Of a stretch of DNA of 64,000 nt, positions 8,834 to 19,191 are shown piece by piece. The stretch lies in contig NZ_JAFFPK010000118.1 of assembly GCF_017590215.1 (NCBI RefSeq), forward strand, positions 1 through 64,000, read 5' to 3'. Within the stretch, counting starts at the first letter, position 1, and each line of letters starts with the position of its first letter. The notes beneath the pieces are model-generated. The model made no database searches, had not been told where the DNA came from, and saw only the letters and a list, made by a program, of their open reading frames with translations. Position numbers and translations under genes: made by a program. The DNA is from Clostridium sp. CCUG 7971. GTDB taxonomy: Bacteria; Bacillota; Clostridia; Peptostreptococcales; Peptostreptococcaceae.

Positions 8834-10027
8834 ATGAGTAATGTATTTGAAATAAAAAAGGATATTTACTGTACAGGTGTAGTAGATAAAGATTTAAAAG
8901 TATTTGACATAATAATGGAAACTGAATTCGGGACTACTTATAACTGTTATTTAGTAAAAGATGAAAAAACTGTTTTATTTGATACGGTAAAAGGAAATTT
9001 CAAAGAAGAATTTTTAAATAATTTATCTGAAGTTACAGATATAAAAGATATAGATTATGTAGTAATACATCATACTGAGCCTGACCACGCTGGTAGCTTA
9101 AAATATTTATTAGACTTAAATCCTAATATAGAAGTTTTCTGTACTAAAGCTGCTAAATTATATTTAAATGACCAAATAAATAAACCTTTTAAATGTCATG
9201 TTATAACTGATGGTGAAGTATTAAATATAGGAAAAAGAAACATTAAATTTATAACTGCGCCATTCTTACACTGGGCAGATACAATGTTTACTTATATAGA
9301 AGAAGATAAAACTTTATTCACTTGTGATGCTTTCGGATGTCACTTTGCAAGTGTTGATGCTAATGTTGTTGAAAGTGAAGATTACTTAAAATCAGCTAAG
9401 CATTACTATGATTGTATAGTTAAACCATTTGCTAAACATGTTTTAAGTGCTATAAATAAAGTTGTAGAGTTAAAATTAGATTTTGATACAATATTAACTT
9501 CTCATGGTCCTATGCTTACAAAAGACCCTATGGCTGCAGTTAAAAGATATTTAGATTGGTCAACTGAAGTTATAGAAACTACTAATCAAAATCAAGTATC
9601 AGTATTTTACTTATCAGCTTATACAAACACTTTAACTATGGCTAAAAAAATAGAAGAAGGTTTACTATCAGAAGGTGCTAATGTTAAATTATATGATTTA
9701 GAAGAAATGTCTTTAAAAGATATGCATGATGCAGTTGTAATGTCTAAAGTTATATTATTAGGTTCTCCTACAATAAATAAAACTATGGTTAAACCTATGT
9801 GGGACTTATTCTCTACAATAGATCCTATGGCTAATATAGGTTCTATAGCAGGAGTATTTGGTTCATTCGGATGGAGTGGTGAAGGTCTTACTATGGCTGA
9901 ATGTAACCTTAAAGCTATGAACTTCAAAATGCCTATACCAACTTTAAAGAAAAAATTCTTCCCATGTGATGATACATTACAAGAGTGTTTCGACTTTGGT
10001 GTAGAATTCGCTAAATTAGTTAAATAG
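8834..10027 (+). CDS. fprA: A-type flavoprotein (FprA family, O2/NO reductase)
   Basis: 397 residues with two domains. The N-terminal metallo-beta-lactamase-like domain carries the diiron ligands HHTEPDHAG and later LHWADT, TCDAFGCH and TSHGP. The C-terminal flavodoxin domain (VFYLSAYTNTLTMAKKIEEGL onward) binds FMN. Such enzymes reduce O2 to water or NO to N2O in anaerobes. I start it at ATG 8834 after AGGAGG; an ATG at 8807 overlaps that site. It is the only plus-strand gene in the first 36 kb and forms its own transcription unit between a promoter and a strong terminator. Confidence 0.93.
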   Translation: MSNVFEIKKDIYCTGVVDKDLKVFDIIMETEFGTTYNCYLVKDEKTVLFDTVKGNFKEEFLNNLSEVTDIKDIDYVVIHHTEPDHAGSLKYLLDLNPNIEVFCTKAAKLYLNDQINKPFKCHVITDGEVLNIGKRNIKFITAPFLHWADTMFTYIEEDKTLFTCDAFGCHFASVDANVVESEDYLKSAKHYYDCIVKPFAKHVLSAINKVVELKLDFDTILTSHGPMLTKDPMAAVKRYLDWSTEVIETTNQNQVSVFYLSAYTNTLTMAKKIEEGLLSEGANVKLYDLEEMSLKDMHDAVVMSKVILLGSPTINKTMVKPMWDLFSTIDPMANIGSIAGVFGSFGWSGEGLTMAECNLKAMNFKMPIPTLKKKFFPCDDTLQECFDFGVEFAKLVK

Positions 10028-10035
10028 TTAATATA

Positions 10036-10070
10036 AAAAGGACAAGGTTAAATTTAACCTTGTCCTTTAA
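10036..10070 (+). terminator. Bidirectional terminator between fprA and mgsA
   Basis: AAAGGACAAGGTTAAA pairs perfectly with TTTAACCTTGTCCTTT. It serves both the plus-strand flavoprotein gene and the minus-strand mgsA. Confidence 0.85.
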
Positions 10071-10078
10071 TTCGCTTA

Positions 10079-10492
10079 TTAAACTCTTTGGCTAGTAGTT
10101 TTTCTAACCTCTCTCCAAGAAAGTTCCCCTCTATCTAGTGCCTTTATAAATATTTCTGCTGATGCAAGATTTGTAGCTACTGGTACATGATAAACATCAC
10201 ACAGTCTTATTAATGCTTGTATATCAGTTTCATGTGCCTGAGATGTAAGAGGATCACGTAAAAAGATTACTAAGTCTATATCCTGAGATACTATTAATGA
10301 TCCTATTTGTTGATCTCCTCCAAGCGGACCTGATGCAAGCCTATTAATGTTTAATTCTGTTTCATCCATTATCCTCTTTCCTGTTGTTCCTGTTGCGTAA
10401 AGACCATAGTTTTTTAATATAACTTCATAACCTATACAAAACCCTACCATTGTGTTTTTCATTTCATCATGTGCTACTAATGCAATATTCAT
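10079..10492 (-). CDS. mgsA: Methylglyoxal synthase
   Basis: This 137-residue enzyme converts dihydroxyacetone phosphate to methylglyoxal and phosphate. Family blocks are clear: AHDEMK at the N-terminus, ATGTTGKRI for phosphate binding, GPLGGDQQIG with the catalytic aspartate, and FLRDPLTSQAHETDI. I chose ATG 10492 (MNIALVAHD) with GGAGGGG just upstream; longer starts run into the end of rodA and do not match the family. The gene is 17 bases after rodA and shares its transcript, a conserved clostridial pairing. Confidence 0.94.
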   Translation of the reverse strand: MNIALVAHDEMKNTMVGFCIGYEVILKNYGLYATGTTGKRIMDETELNINRLASGPLGGDQQIGSLIVSQDIDLVIFLRDPLTSQAHETDIQALIRLCDVYHVPVATNLASAEIFIKALDRGELSWREVRKTTSQRV

Positions 10493-10509
10493 AAGCCCCT
10501 CCATTATGA

Positions 10510-11628
10510 TTAAAAGTTTATTTTTTTTCTTCTCATACAAACATTTAAAACTAATCCTAGGTTAGCTAAGGATGTTAGTAATGAACTTCCTCCATAACTA
10601 ATAAACGGAAGTGTTACTCCCGTTACAGGAATTAGTGCCACTGTCATACCTATGTTTTGAATAATTTGATATCCAAACATACTCATTACTCCTATTACTA
10701 TTAGTGTACCATAAAAATCTTTAGCTTCTCTAGCTATATAAATCATCCTAGTTAAGAAAATCGCATATAATGCTATTACAGCAGCCATTCCTACTGCTCC
10801 TAACTCTTCACCTATAACAGCAAATACAAAGTCACTTTCTTGAACAGGTAAAAATCCTTCTTGACTTTGACTACCATTGTATAATCCCTTACCAGTTGGT
10901 CCACCTGAACCTATGGCAATCATAGATTGCATAACTTGATAATTTCCTTTTAGTGTTGGGTCTTCAGGGTTTAAAAATGCTTCTATTCTATCTTTTTGAT
11001 GAGGTGCCATAAATAAATACATTATAGGCAAAGACACAAGCGCTATTATTATCCCCCTCTTTATCAACTTTATATCAAGGCCCGCTGTAAATAACATTCC
11101 TGCTATTATACAAGAAAATACTATTGCTGTTCCTAAATCAGGTTGGGCAAATAACAATCCTATAAAAGGTAAAGCGTACACTACAACTGGTATAATATCC
11201 TTTATAGTATTTAATTTACCTTTTCTAGATTCTACTATTTTAGCATAACTTAATATAAAAGTTAGTTTTGCTAACTCTGATGTTTGAAAATCTAAAGGTC
11301 CTAAATTGATCCAAGATCTAGCTCCACCTCTTTCGGCTCCAATCCCAGGTATTAAAACTATAAATAATAATACTAAACTAATTATATATAATGATTTATA
11401 ATACTTTCCTAAAAAGTTATAATCAAAGAATAGCATTATAGATATCATACCTATACCTAATGCAAAAGCCATTCCTTGGACAAATACTTGTTTATAATTA
11501 CCTGTATCTTGTGCATGTGTAGCACTTACTAATATTACAAGCCCAAAAACAAATATTGCTAGTACTGTTAATATTAACTTCCAGTCTAATTGCTTTATTA
11601 ATTTAATGGTCGATTTATATCCGATCAT
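10510..11628 (-). CDS. rodA: SEDS peptidoglycan polymerase RodA/FtsW family
   Basis: A 372-residue multi-pass membrane protein (about ten hydrophobic segments). It has the SEDS signatures GARSWINLG and PVTGVTLPFISYGGSS near the C-terminus. SEDS proteins polymerise glycan strands with a class B PBP. Proximity to mreBCD, mrdA and minCDE favours RodA (elongation) rather than FtsW. It lies upstream of mgsA and downstream of the minE terminator, so it has a separate promoter that I could not fix. Confidence 0.92.
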   Translation of the reverse strand: MIGYKSTIKLIKQLDWKLILTVLAIFVFGLVILVSATHAQDTGNYKQVFVQGMAFALGIGMISIMLFFDYNFLGKYYKSLYIISLVLLFIVLIPGIGAERGGARSWINLGPLDFQTSELAKLTFILSYAKIVESRKGKLNTIKDIIPVVVYALPFIGLLFAQPDLGTAIVFSCIIAGMLFTAGLDIKLIKRGIIIALVSLPIMYLFMAPHQKDRIEAFLNPEDPTLKGNYQVMQSMIAIGSGGPTGKGLYNGSQSQEGFLPVQESDFVFAVIGEELGAVGMAAVIALYAIFLTRMIYIAREAKDFYGTLIVIGVMSMFGYQIIQNIGMTVALIPVTGVTLPFISYGGSSLLTSLANLGLVLNVCMRRKKINF

Positions 11629-11703
11629 ATATTCACCGTCTTTCTAACTATAAATTGAAAACTTAACTTAAGTCGTGTATTTGTGAATTACTTTAAAATA
11701 AAT

Positions 11704-11731
11704 AAAGGGGGATTTTAGCCCATCCCCCTTT
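11704..11731 (-). terminator. Terminator after minE
   Basis: AAAGGGGGAT and ATCCCCCTTT form a 10-bp stem directly downstream of the minE stop. Confidence 0.8.
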
Positions 11732-11741
11732 AAAATATCCT

Positions 11742-12038
11742 TTATATACTTCTATCTTTTATATTTTTTAGCGGTATATTAGCGACTAATGCAGACACTG
11801 TTATATCTTCTTGATCTCCTCTAGCTTTAGACATTTTTATTTCAAGACCATCTTCTTCTATTTCAGCATAGTTTGCTATAACTTTTAAAATATCGGTCTT
11901 TATCATATCTAAAAACTTAGGAGAGCAATCGACTCTATCATGCACTAAAACTAATTTTAATCTTTCTTTTGCAACTGATTTACTCGTTTTAGACTCGTCA
12001 GAAAAAACTTTTAAAAAATCTAACACTGACACTGACAT
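11742..12038 (-). CDS. minE: MinE topological specificity factor
   Basis: 98 residues. MinE stimulates the MinD ATPase and sweeps MinCD off midcell. The N-terminal MinD-contact and membrane segment (SVSVLDFLKVFSDES), the SKSVAKERLKLVLVHDR switch helix/strand and the C-terminal dimerisation part (YAEIEEDGLEIKM) are visible. It is the last of minC-minD-minE, 11 bases after minD. A real oscillator-type minE together with MreB is the usual state in this clostridial group. Confidence 0.93.
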   Translation of the reverse strand: MSVSVLDFLKVFSDESKTSKSVAKERLKLVLVHDRVDCSPKFLDMIKTDILKVIANYAEIEEDGLEIKMSKARGDQEDITVSALVANIPLKNIKDRSI

Positions 12039-12049
12039 ATCCCCCTTTA

Positions 12050-12847
12050 CTACTTGGCCATACCAAATATTTTCTTAATTTTACTGAAGATATTACTTTC
12101 AGATTCTAATTCCATCATTGGTATATCTTGTCCTAATATTCTTTTAGCTACATCTTTATAAGCTTGTCCTGCACTAGATTTAGAATCAAGTATAGCAGGC
12201 TCTCCCTTATTGGTAGATACTATGATACTTTCATCATCTGGAACAAGACCTATTAAATCAATAGCTAATATCTCTATTATGTCTTGTTTATTCATCATAT
12301 CTCCACGTCTAACCATATCTTGTCTTATTCTATTTATAACTAATCTAATATCTTTAATTTCGTTTGCTTCTAATAATCCTATAATTCTATCTGCATCTCT
12401 TACCGCTGATACTTCTGGATTTGTTACAACTATTGCTCTATCAGCCCCAGCAACAGCATTTTTAAATCCTTGCTCTATGCCTGCTGGACAGTCTATTAGT
12501 ACATAATCAAATGACTCTTTAAGTTTTTCACATAAATTCGACATTTGTTCTACACTTACTGCATTTTTATCTCTTGTTTGAGCAGCAGGTAATAAATAAA
12601 GGTTATCAAATCTTTTATCTTTTATTAATGCTTGTTTAAGTCTACATGTTTCTTCCACTACGTCTACTATATCGTATACGATTCTATTTTCAAGACCCAT
12701 AACTACATCTAAGTTTCTAAGTCCAATATCTGCATCCACTATAACTGTTTTTTTATTTTCCAAGCTTAGAGCAGTTCCTAAGTTTGCCGCGGTAGTAGTT
12801 TTTCCAACTCCACCCTTACCAGATGTTATAACTATAACTTCGCTCAT
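12050..12847 (-). CDS. minD: Septum site-determining ATPase MinD
   Basis: 265 residues, deviant Walker A ATPase (GKGGVGKTTTAANLG, residues 10-24) that dimerises on the membrane and recruits MinC. The C-terminal amphipathic targeting helix (NIFSKIKKIFGMAK) is present. Conserved DADIGLRNLD and DCPAG blocks are in place. It is transcribed between minC and minE. Confidence 0.96.
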   Translation of the reverse strand: MSEVIVITSGKGGVGKTTTAANLGTALSLENKKTVIVDADIGLRNLDVVMGLENRIVYDIVDVVEETCRLKQALIKDKRFDNLYLLPAAQTRDKNAVSVEQMSNLCEKLKESFDYVLIDCPAGIEQGFKNAVAGADRAIVVTNPEVSAVRDADRIIGLLEANEIKDIRLVINRIRQDMVRRGDMMNKQDIIEILAIDLIGLVPDDESIIVSTNKGEPAILDSKSSAGQAYKDVAKRILGQDIPMMELESESNIFSKIKKIFGMAK

Positions 12848-12876
12848 AATACTACCCCCCTATGGATTCATCCTTA

Positions 12877-13557
12877 TTATTTTATTATTTTAGGTAAGTA
12901 ACTTTCTATTATTATTCTGCCATTACTTACTAGGGCTATTTCTGGGACATTTGCTTTTTCTTCTTCATAGTTCTCATCATCTGGTGCTTCAGCTATATTA
13001 CCTGCAATCTGTAATACTTTAGCATTAAGATTATTGGCAACAGCATATGCATTTTCATTTCCAGTTGCTCCTGCATGTATAAAACCTTTAACACTACCCA
13101 TTACTATAACATTACCATGGGCTACAACTCGGGCTCCAGAACTTACATCACCCATAATTACTACATTCGAAGTTGAGCTTACCTGTGATCCTGATTTCAT
13201 ATCCGTCATTACAATTATATCGCCATCAAATTCAATATTTTCTCCAGATCTTAAGTTGTTTACATATCTAGTTTGAAAACTTTTAATCATTTTATTTTCA
13301 TCGTCTCCAACAAACTCTACATCAAATCTAGATGATATATCGTCTTTTATATTTATAATTTGTATATCACTTAGACATTCACTGTTAATCTCACAAATTC
13401 TAGCCCCATTGAAAAAACCTATAGACGATTCTAGTCTATCTATTATAGCTTGTTTTATATCATCAAAAGACGCTACTCTTTTAATGTTTACTATTATCCC
13501 TCTTTTACTGCCTTTGAACTCTACTAGTTCTTTGGCTTCAAAATCTATCAAAGACAT
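12877..13557 (-). CDS. minC: Septum site-determining protein MinC
   Basis: 226 residues. An N-terminal FtsZ-inhibiting domain (residues 1-105) is followed by the right-handed beta-helix dimerisation domain rich in GDV/GNV turns (VIMGDVSSGARVVAHGNVIVMGSVKG). It blocks FtsZ ring assembly at the poles with MinD. ATG has a GGAGGT site. It follows mrdA by about 60 bases. Confidence 0.93.
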   Translation of the reverse strand: MSLIDFEAKELVEFKGSKRGIIVNIKRVASFDDIKQAIIDRLESSIGFFNGARICEINSECLSDIQIINIKDDISSRFDVEFVGDDENKMIKSFQTRYVNNLRSGENIEFDGDIIVMTDMKSGSQVSSTSNVVIMGDVSSGARVVAHGNVIVMGSVKGFIHAGATGNENAYAVANNLNAKVLQIAGNIAEAPDDENYEEEKANVPEIALVSNGRIIIESYLPKIIK

Positions 13558-13616
13558 AACAACCTCCAGAGTGATATATCAATATTATATATTCTTCAAA
13601 AAAATCTTAATTCCTC

Positions 13617-16600
13617 TTATTTTTTCATTTGTGAAACGAAATTTATATTTTCTTTATTAGATGCCTCATTTTTTTGCTCATTAGAATTATTTTCATCAAC
13701 TTTTGTCTTATCTTTTCCTAAGCCCATATAAGTTCCTATTAACTCTCTTATAGGTAACATTGCGTATACACTTTCATTACCTTGAGGTATCATAGTTACT
13801 ACTGCAATTTCAGGGTTATCTGCTGGAGCAAATCCTACACTCCATGCAAAAGCTGCATAGCTTTGCTTATATGAATCTATTTTTTCATCAGTTATTTTAG
13901 GATTTAATTCCTTTATAGCTTTTTTTAGATAAGCAGAATTAATTTTATCAGTATCTTCTAGCTTAACTTTAACTCCATCTTTTAATTCTTCTTCTAATTC
14001 TTTCCTCTTGTCATCATCTAGTTTTTTATCTTTTAATTCCACTTTTATCTCTTCTTCTTTTTCTTTTGATAGTTCTTTTTCTCTTTCTGATTTTAATTTA
14101 TTAGATAGCTTAATTGCATCTTCCGTTGATACTCCATAAGCTCCCATATGGCTTAGTAAATATTCATAGTCATTTTCAGTAGGTATTTTACCACTCTTTT
14201 CAGCAGTACCCGTTTTAGCAGCCACACTTACTGGGAAATTAGTAAACAAGTTCTTAGTTGAGCTTTGAGTTGTAACTCTTTTCATACCCTCAGTTAAATC
14301 TTTTAGCTTTTCACTATTTTTAAATGGTATTTTTTCTTTACCATTTTCATCTATATCCACTGATGAATAATCACTTGATATAACCCTATCTATTACAGAT
14401 AAGTCTACTAAGTCTCCTCCATTTGCTATTGCAGCCACATATCTTGCCATTTGTGCTGGAGTATATTGATTTTCTCCCTGACCTATTGCAAGGTTGAATG
14501 TATCTGCAGTACTCCATTTAGCAAACTTTAAATGATCATACACTATTTTATCTGCAAAGTAAACTACCTTGTCTTTCTTAACATTTAATTTAGTTAATCT
14601 TTTTATTCCTTCAAGTCTATCAATAGTTTTTTCTTCATCTGCCCAATTAACTATTTCTTCTATTCTTTCTTCATATTTTTCTTCGTCTTTTGCCTTACTT
14701 ATATCAGTAAATGCATTTGCCATTTCTTTGTCAAGGAACGCTCTAAGTAAAGCTTTTGCTGAATTTAATTTAGCCTCTATACTTGGTACTTTACCTTTTC
14801 TTTCATCTATTTCAGTATTTAATCCTGTATAATCATTTAAACCAAATAACTTAGCATATTCTAATATATCGTTAGGTCCTATCTTTACATCAGGGTCTGC
14901 TCCTATACCTCTATTTTTACCAGAACCTATGCTATAAAAATAAATATTACAAGATTCTTGAATCGCTTTATAAAGGTTAGTAGAACCATGATTACGTCTA
15001 GATTTATGCCATATATAATCGGCAAAAGGTCTACTATTTTTACCTTTAGAAAGATACGTAACACCTGTATCTTGTATTGTATAATTTGGACTTAACCCAT
15101 TATCTATTGCAGCCATTCCCGTTACCATCTTAAATGTAGATCCTGGTTGGAATACACCTTGAGTAGCTAAGTTAACTTGAGGATTTGGTGCTAATACATC
15201 ATTTTTATTTTTAGGTTGAAGAGCTTCAAAATCTTCATATGATATACCATTTACAAATTTATTCGGATCATAGTTTGGATAACTAGCCATTGCTAATACA
15301 TCCCCAGTTTTTACATCTATAGCCATAACCGCACCTGATTTTGCATTTGGTGCTGTCTTTGAAAAACTTTTATCTCCAAATTCACTTTTAAATGTTCCAC
15401 CTGTTCTAGCTACATCTATTGTTCTTTTTAATACGTCTTCTGCTACTTCTTGTAAGTCTTTATCTACACTTAAATATACCGTATCTCCAGACTGAGGTTC
15501 TGACACTTCAAGTTCCTTAGTTACTCTACCTAAAGCATCAACTTGTACTTTTTTATATCCATCTACACCACGTAGCTGTTCTTCATAATTTTTTTCTATT
15601 CCTGATATACCAACAGTATCACCTTTAGAGTATTTTTTTCCTTCTTCTCTCTTTAGGTATGATGCTTCATCATTTGATGGCATTTTACCCATATGTCCTA
15701 AAGTATGAGAAGCTAAATTTCCATTTGGATAATCCCTTACAGGCTCTATTGCAACTGATACCCCTGGAAGATCCATAGCATTTTCTTCTATTTTAGCTAT
15801 AGTTTCTTCACTTATATCCTTAGCTATAGTTACTGGGTTGTATTGTGAGTAGCCTTGAGATTTTATAAGATCTCTTACAACTAGTATCTTTCTTGCCTCT
15901 TTATCGTATATATCTTCATTTCTTTCATAAACTATCATATTTTTTTTATCTTTTTCAGAGTATTTTTTAACTTTTTTATCTATTTCATAATACTCTCTAA
16001 TTTTTTTGAATGCTTCTTTTGCATTTATATTACTACTTTCTATTTTATAACTTTGTATCCAATCTTGTTTATTTTTTTCTTCTGTAAATAACCATTTACT
16101 AACAAGAATAGGAGGATAGTATCCATTTTCATTTAATTTTTTTTGAAGTTTGCTTACCTCTAGTTTTCTATCTTCTTGAGTCAATACACCTTCATTGATT
16201 AATCTATCAACTAAATAGTAAAAACTTTCTTTAGCATTTAAATCAAGAGGTATATTATTATCTTTTTTAAAGTTCCTAATATTTCTATCGAAAGTATAAA
16301 AATATTTTCCATTTTCTATATATATAGGAAATTCATCTATATACTCTTCATTATTGTCTTCTAATAAATTTATAAGCTTTAATGATATGTCATTTGCCAT
16401 AGACTCTTTTTTATCATTAACTTTATTGATTCCATTACCTGATACTTGAATAGTAAATAAGTTTTTATTTCCTGCTAGTAACCTTCCATACCTATCCCTT
16501 ATTTCTCCCCTAGGAGCTTTTATAGGAAGCTCTTTGTAAGTTTTATTTTCTGCTAGTTGAGTATAATGATCATATTTAAATGTTGTCATAAATACTATCT

Positions 16601-16679
16601 TACATAATATTACAACGAACGCTACTAGTATGATATTTCTCATTATGGATAATCTATCTGTTTTTTTATTTTCTTCCAT
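13617..16679 (-). CDS. mrdA: Class B penicillin-binding protein 2 (elongation)
   Basis: This 1020-residue transpeptidase has one N-terminal membrane helix (about residues 13-31), a dimerisation domain, and the penicillin-binding motifs SxxK (GSTFK, about 511), SxN (SCN, about 575) and KTG (KTGTAEKSG, about 822). It cross-links side-wall peptidoglycan with RodA. The length greatly exceeds the 600-700 residues usual elsewhere. The extra parts are a lysine-rich insert at roughly 160-300, a second at about 620-700, and a highly charged Lys/Glu insert (about 840-925) after the KTG motif. It is the terminal mre gene, 10 bases after mreD. Confidence 0.92.
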   Translation of the reverse strand: MEENKKTDRLSIMRNIILVAFVVILCKIVFMTTFKYDHYTQLAENKTYKELPIKAPRGEIRDRYGRLLAGNKNLFTIQVSGNGINKVNDKKESMANDISLKLINLLEDNNEEYIDEFPIYIENGKYFYTFDRNIRNFKKDNNIPLDLNAKESFYYLVDRLINEGVLTQEDRKLEVSKLQKKLNENGYYPPILVSKWLFTEEKNKQDWIQSYKIESSNINAKEAFKKIREYYEIDKKVKKYSEKDKKNMIVYERNEDIYDKEARKILVVRDLIKSQGYSQYNPVTIAKDISEETIAKIEENAMDLPGVSVAIEPVRDYPNGNLASHTLGHMGKMPSNDEASYLKREEGKKYSKGDTVGISGIEKNYEEQLRGVDGYKKVQVDALGRVTKELEVSEPQSGDTVYLSVDKDLQEVAEDVLKRTIDVARTGGTFKSEFGDKSFSKTAPNAKSGAVMAIDVKTGDVLAMASYPNYDPNKFVNGISYEDFEALQPKNKNDVLAPNPQVNLATQGVFQPGSTFKMVTGMAAIDNGLSPNYTIQDTGVTYLSKGKNSRPFADYIWHKSRRNHGSTNLYKAIQESCNIYFYSIGSGKNRGIGADPDVKIGPNDILEYAKLFGLNDYTGLNTEIDERKGKVPSIEAKLNSAKALLRAFLDKEMANAFTDISKAKDEEKYEERIEEIVNWADEEKTIDRLEGIKRLTKLNVKKDKVVYFADKIVYDHLKFAKWSTADTFNLAIGQGENQYTPAQMARYVAAIANGGDLVDLSVIDRVISSDYSSVDIDENGKEKIPFKNSEKLKDLTEGMKRVTTQSSTKNLFTNFPVSVAAKTGTAEKSGKIPTENDYEYLLSHMGAYGVSTEDAIKLSNKLKSEREKELSKEKEEEIKVELKDKKLDDDKRKELEEELKDGVKVKLEDTDKINSAYLKKAIKELNPKITDEKIDSYKQSYAAFAWSVGFAPADNPEIAVVTMIPQGNESVYAMLPIRELIGTYMGLGKDKTKVDENNSNEQKNEASNKENINFVSQMKK

Positions 16680-16689
16680 GAAATCACCA

Positions 16690-17184
16690 CTAATCTTCTT
16701 TAAGTTTTAATATATATTTTTTTGACATGTTATATAAAACTACACTAAGTAAACTATTACACAATGGTGCAACTAAAATTCCCTTAGAAATCATTGTCAC
16801 TATTCCATAAGTATTATATACTTGACTAGCTGTTGCAATATTTACCATAGAGTCAAATAAGCTAGTTATAAATACTAGTGCAAATATAGTAATATTACTT
16901 TCTTTATAAATTTTATTTTTTAAATGACTAATTCCATAAGCTATTGCAAATAAAATAAGTCCATTAACTCCAAATATAGCTCCAACAGTTATATCTTTCA
17001 CTAAACCAATTATAGCGCCTATAATACCGACTTCTAATTCATCTAAGTATAGTGCTATAATAGTCATATATATAATAACTATATTAAAACTCATACCGAA
17101 TATATCTATATAATTTGTAATGCTATTTTCTATTATCACTAATAATATCCCCAAAAGACAAAGTAAAACTCTTTTCATAATCAT
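16690..17184 (-). CDS. mreD: Rod shape-determining membrane protein MreD
   Basis: 164 residues with four or five hydrophobic segments and little else, as usual for MreD. Its identity rests on length, hydropathy and its place between mreC and the class B PBP gene. It links MreC to the elongation machinery in the membrane. Confidence 0.88.
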   Translation of the reverse strand: MIMKRVLLCLLGILLVIIENSITNYIDIFGMSFNIVIIYMTIIALYLDELEVGIIGAIIGLVKDITVGAIFGVNGLILFAIAYGISHLKNKIYKESNITIFALVFITSLFDSMVNIATASQVYNTYGIVTMISKGILVAPLCNSLLSVVLYNMSKKYILKLKED

Positions 17185-17193
17185 TAGTCTCCT

Positions 17194-18090
17194 TTATCCT
17201 ATATTTCTCGGTTCTATAATAGTAACGTCATCTATATTTTTAAAATCTGCATAAGGTTTTACAATTACAAATTTCATAGATTTATTTTTGTCATCTATTA
17301 CTTTATCCACTTCACCTACAGGTATACCTTCTGGGTATAGTCCTAAACCTGATGTTACTAGCACATCCCCTGGTAAAACTTTATCCGTTGTCTCAAACAT
17401 GTATCCATGTAATTGACCTTTATTTTTATAATTTTCCTTATCTTCTAATGTTGAATTTTGAGTTATAACACCTTTAGCGTTGGTATCTTTTAGTTTAAAA
17501 CTAACTGATGATTTAGTATCTAATAAAGAAATTGCTTTACTGTAGTTATCAGAAACTTCATATACTTTACCAACTAATCCACTTCCATTCATTACAATAC
17601 TATCTTTTTTTACACCTTGTTTTTTTCCAGCTCCTATTACAAAACTGTTATACCAGTTCCCATCATTTTTACCTACAACACTTGCTGATATGCTTTTAGC
17701 TTTATAAGACTCGTCTATAAAATTCAAAGATTTTTTTAAACTTTCTAGTGACTGTGTATCTGATATTTTATTGTTTAATGCTATTATTTCTTTCTTTAAG
17801 TCATCGTTTTCTTTTTTCATACTTTCTAATTCATTAGCATTTTTTTTGTAATTTAATAATTCTTTGAAATTGTCTTGTAAAAATACAAAACTTTTATTTA
17901 AATTTCCTTCTATTGCTGTTATTCCATCCAATACTTTTCCTGGCCCAACAGGATTTTGGCCAGCAAATTTGCCTATTGATATTCCTACAATTCCAATTAA
18001 AGTGATAGCAACTACCCCAGTTGCTATCACTTTAATGTTAATCCTCTTTTTATCTTTTCTATTCTTATCGAATCTCAAAGGTATCACCAA
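17194..18090 (-). CDS. mreC: Rod shape-determining protein MreC
   Basis: 298 residues. A basic N-terminus (RFDKNRKDKKR) is followed by one membrane helix (about 23-43), a coiled coil (about 75-115) and a beta-rich periplasm-side domain ending in VTSGLGLYPEGIPVGEV, the MreC signature. It scaffolds PBP2 activation. It starts 7 bases after mreB. Confidence 0.93.
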   Translation of the reverse strand: MVIPLRFDKNRKDKKRINIKVIATGVVAITLIGIVGISIGKFAGQNPVGPGKVLDGITAIEGNLNKSFVFLQDNFKELLNYKKNANELESMKKENDDLKKEIIALNNKISDTQSLESLKKSLNFIDESYKAKSISASVVGKNDGNWYNSFVIGAGKKQGVKKDSIVMNGSGLVGKVYEVSDNYSKAISLLDTKSSVSFKLKDTNAKGVITQNSTLEDKENYKNKGQLHGYMFETTDKVLPGDVLVTSGLGLYPEGIPVGEVDKVIDDKNKSMKFVIVKPYADFKNIDDVTIIEPRNIG

Positions 18091-18097
18091 CTTTTAA

Positions 18098-19165
18098 TTA
18101 CTTTCTAGCGTTCATCATTAATACTTTTTCAAATATTTCTTGATCTTCAACTGATTTTCCTGTTCCTAAGGCAACACAATCTAGTGGGTCTTCAGCTATT
18201 TGTACTGGCATTCCTGTTTCCTGCTTAACTAACTTATCAAGGCCTCTAAGTAATGCTCCCCCTCCAGTTAGCATTATTCCATTTTCCATTATATCTGATG
18301 CTAATTCTGGTGGTGTTTTTTCTAAAGTTGATTTTATTGCATCTACTATTGAGTTTATTGGTTCTTTTAAAGCACCTCTAACTTCTGTAGAATTTATTTC
18401 TACTGTTTTAGGAAGACCTGATATTAAATCTCTACCTCTTATTTGCATATTAGTTTCTTGGTCATCTTTGAAAGTTGAACCTATATTTATCTTAACGTCT
18501 TCTGCTGTTCTTTCACCTATAGCTAAGTTATATTCTTTTTTAACATAACTTACTATAGACTCATCAAACTCATCTCCACCTATTCTGATAGATTTTGCAG
18601 TAACTATACCACCTAAAGATATTATAGCTATTTCTGTAGTACCTCCACCGATATCTACTACCATATTACCTTCTGGTTCCTCAACTCTTAATCCAGCTCC
18701 TATAGCTGCCGCCATTGGCTCTTCTATAAGATAAGCATCTCTAGCTCCTGCTTGTCTTGCAGCTTCTTCTATAGCTCTCTTTTCAACTTCTGTAACTCCA
18801 AATGGAACACATATTGCTATTCTTGGACTTACAACTCCTTTTTTAGCTGCAGCCTTTTGTATAAAGTAACTAAGCATTGATTGAGTAACATCAAAATCAG
18901 CTATAACCCCATCTTTCATAGGTCTTATAGCTACTATATTACCTGGTGTTCTACCTATCATTCTTTTAGCTTCTTCTCCAACTGCTAAAACTTCTTTACT
19001 ATCATCTCTTATTGCTACAACAGATGGTTCTCTTACTACTATTCCTTGCCCTTTTATATAAACTAATGTATTTGCTGTACCTAAATCTATACCCATATCC
19101 TTAGTCATCTTCTTTAATCCAAGCATAGACATGAATCCTTTTTTCTCTTTTTTTTCCTTAGCCAT
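18098..19165 (-). CDS. mreB: Actin-like rod shape protein MreB
   Basis: 355 residues. The actin-type ATPase motifs [27 protein letters not shown] and [12 protein letters not shown] are all present. A short lysine-rich extension ([13 protein letters not shown]) precedes the usual start and contains an in-frame run of eight A. The AAGGAG site fixes the start. It is the first mre gene, just downstream of radC, an old conserved maf-radC-mreBCD order. Confidence 0.96.
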   Translation of the reverse strand: MAKEKKEKKGFMSMLGLKKMTKDMGIDLGTANTLVYIKGQGIVVREPSVVAIRDDSKEVLAVGEEAKRMIGRTPGNIVAIRPMKDGVIADFDVTQSMLSYFIQKAAAKKGVVSPRIAICVPFGVTEVEKRAIEEAARQAGARDAYLIEEPMAAAIGAGLRVEEPEGNMVVDIGGGTTEIAIISLGGIVTAKSIRIGGDEFDESIVSYVKKEYNLAIGERTAEDVKINIGSTFKDDQETNMQIRGRDLISGLPKTVEINSTEVRGALKEPINSIVDAIKSTLEKTPPELASDIMENGIMLTGGGALLRGLDKLVKQETGMPVQIAEDPLDCVALGTGKSVEDQEIFEKVLMMNARK

Positions 19166-19191
19166 TTTGTTGCTCCTTCCACTCTATCAAA

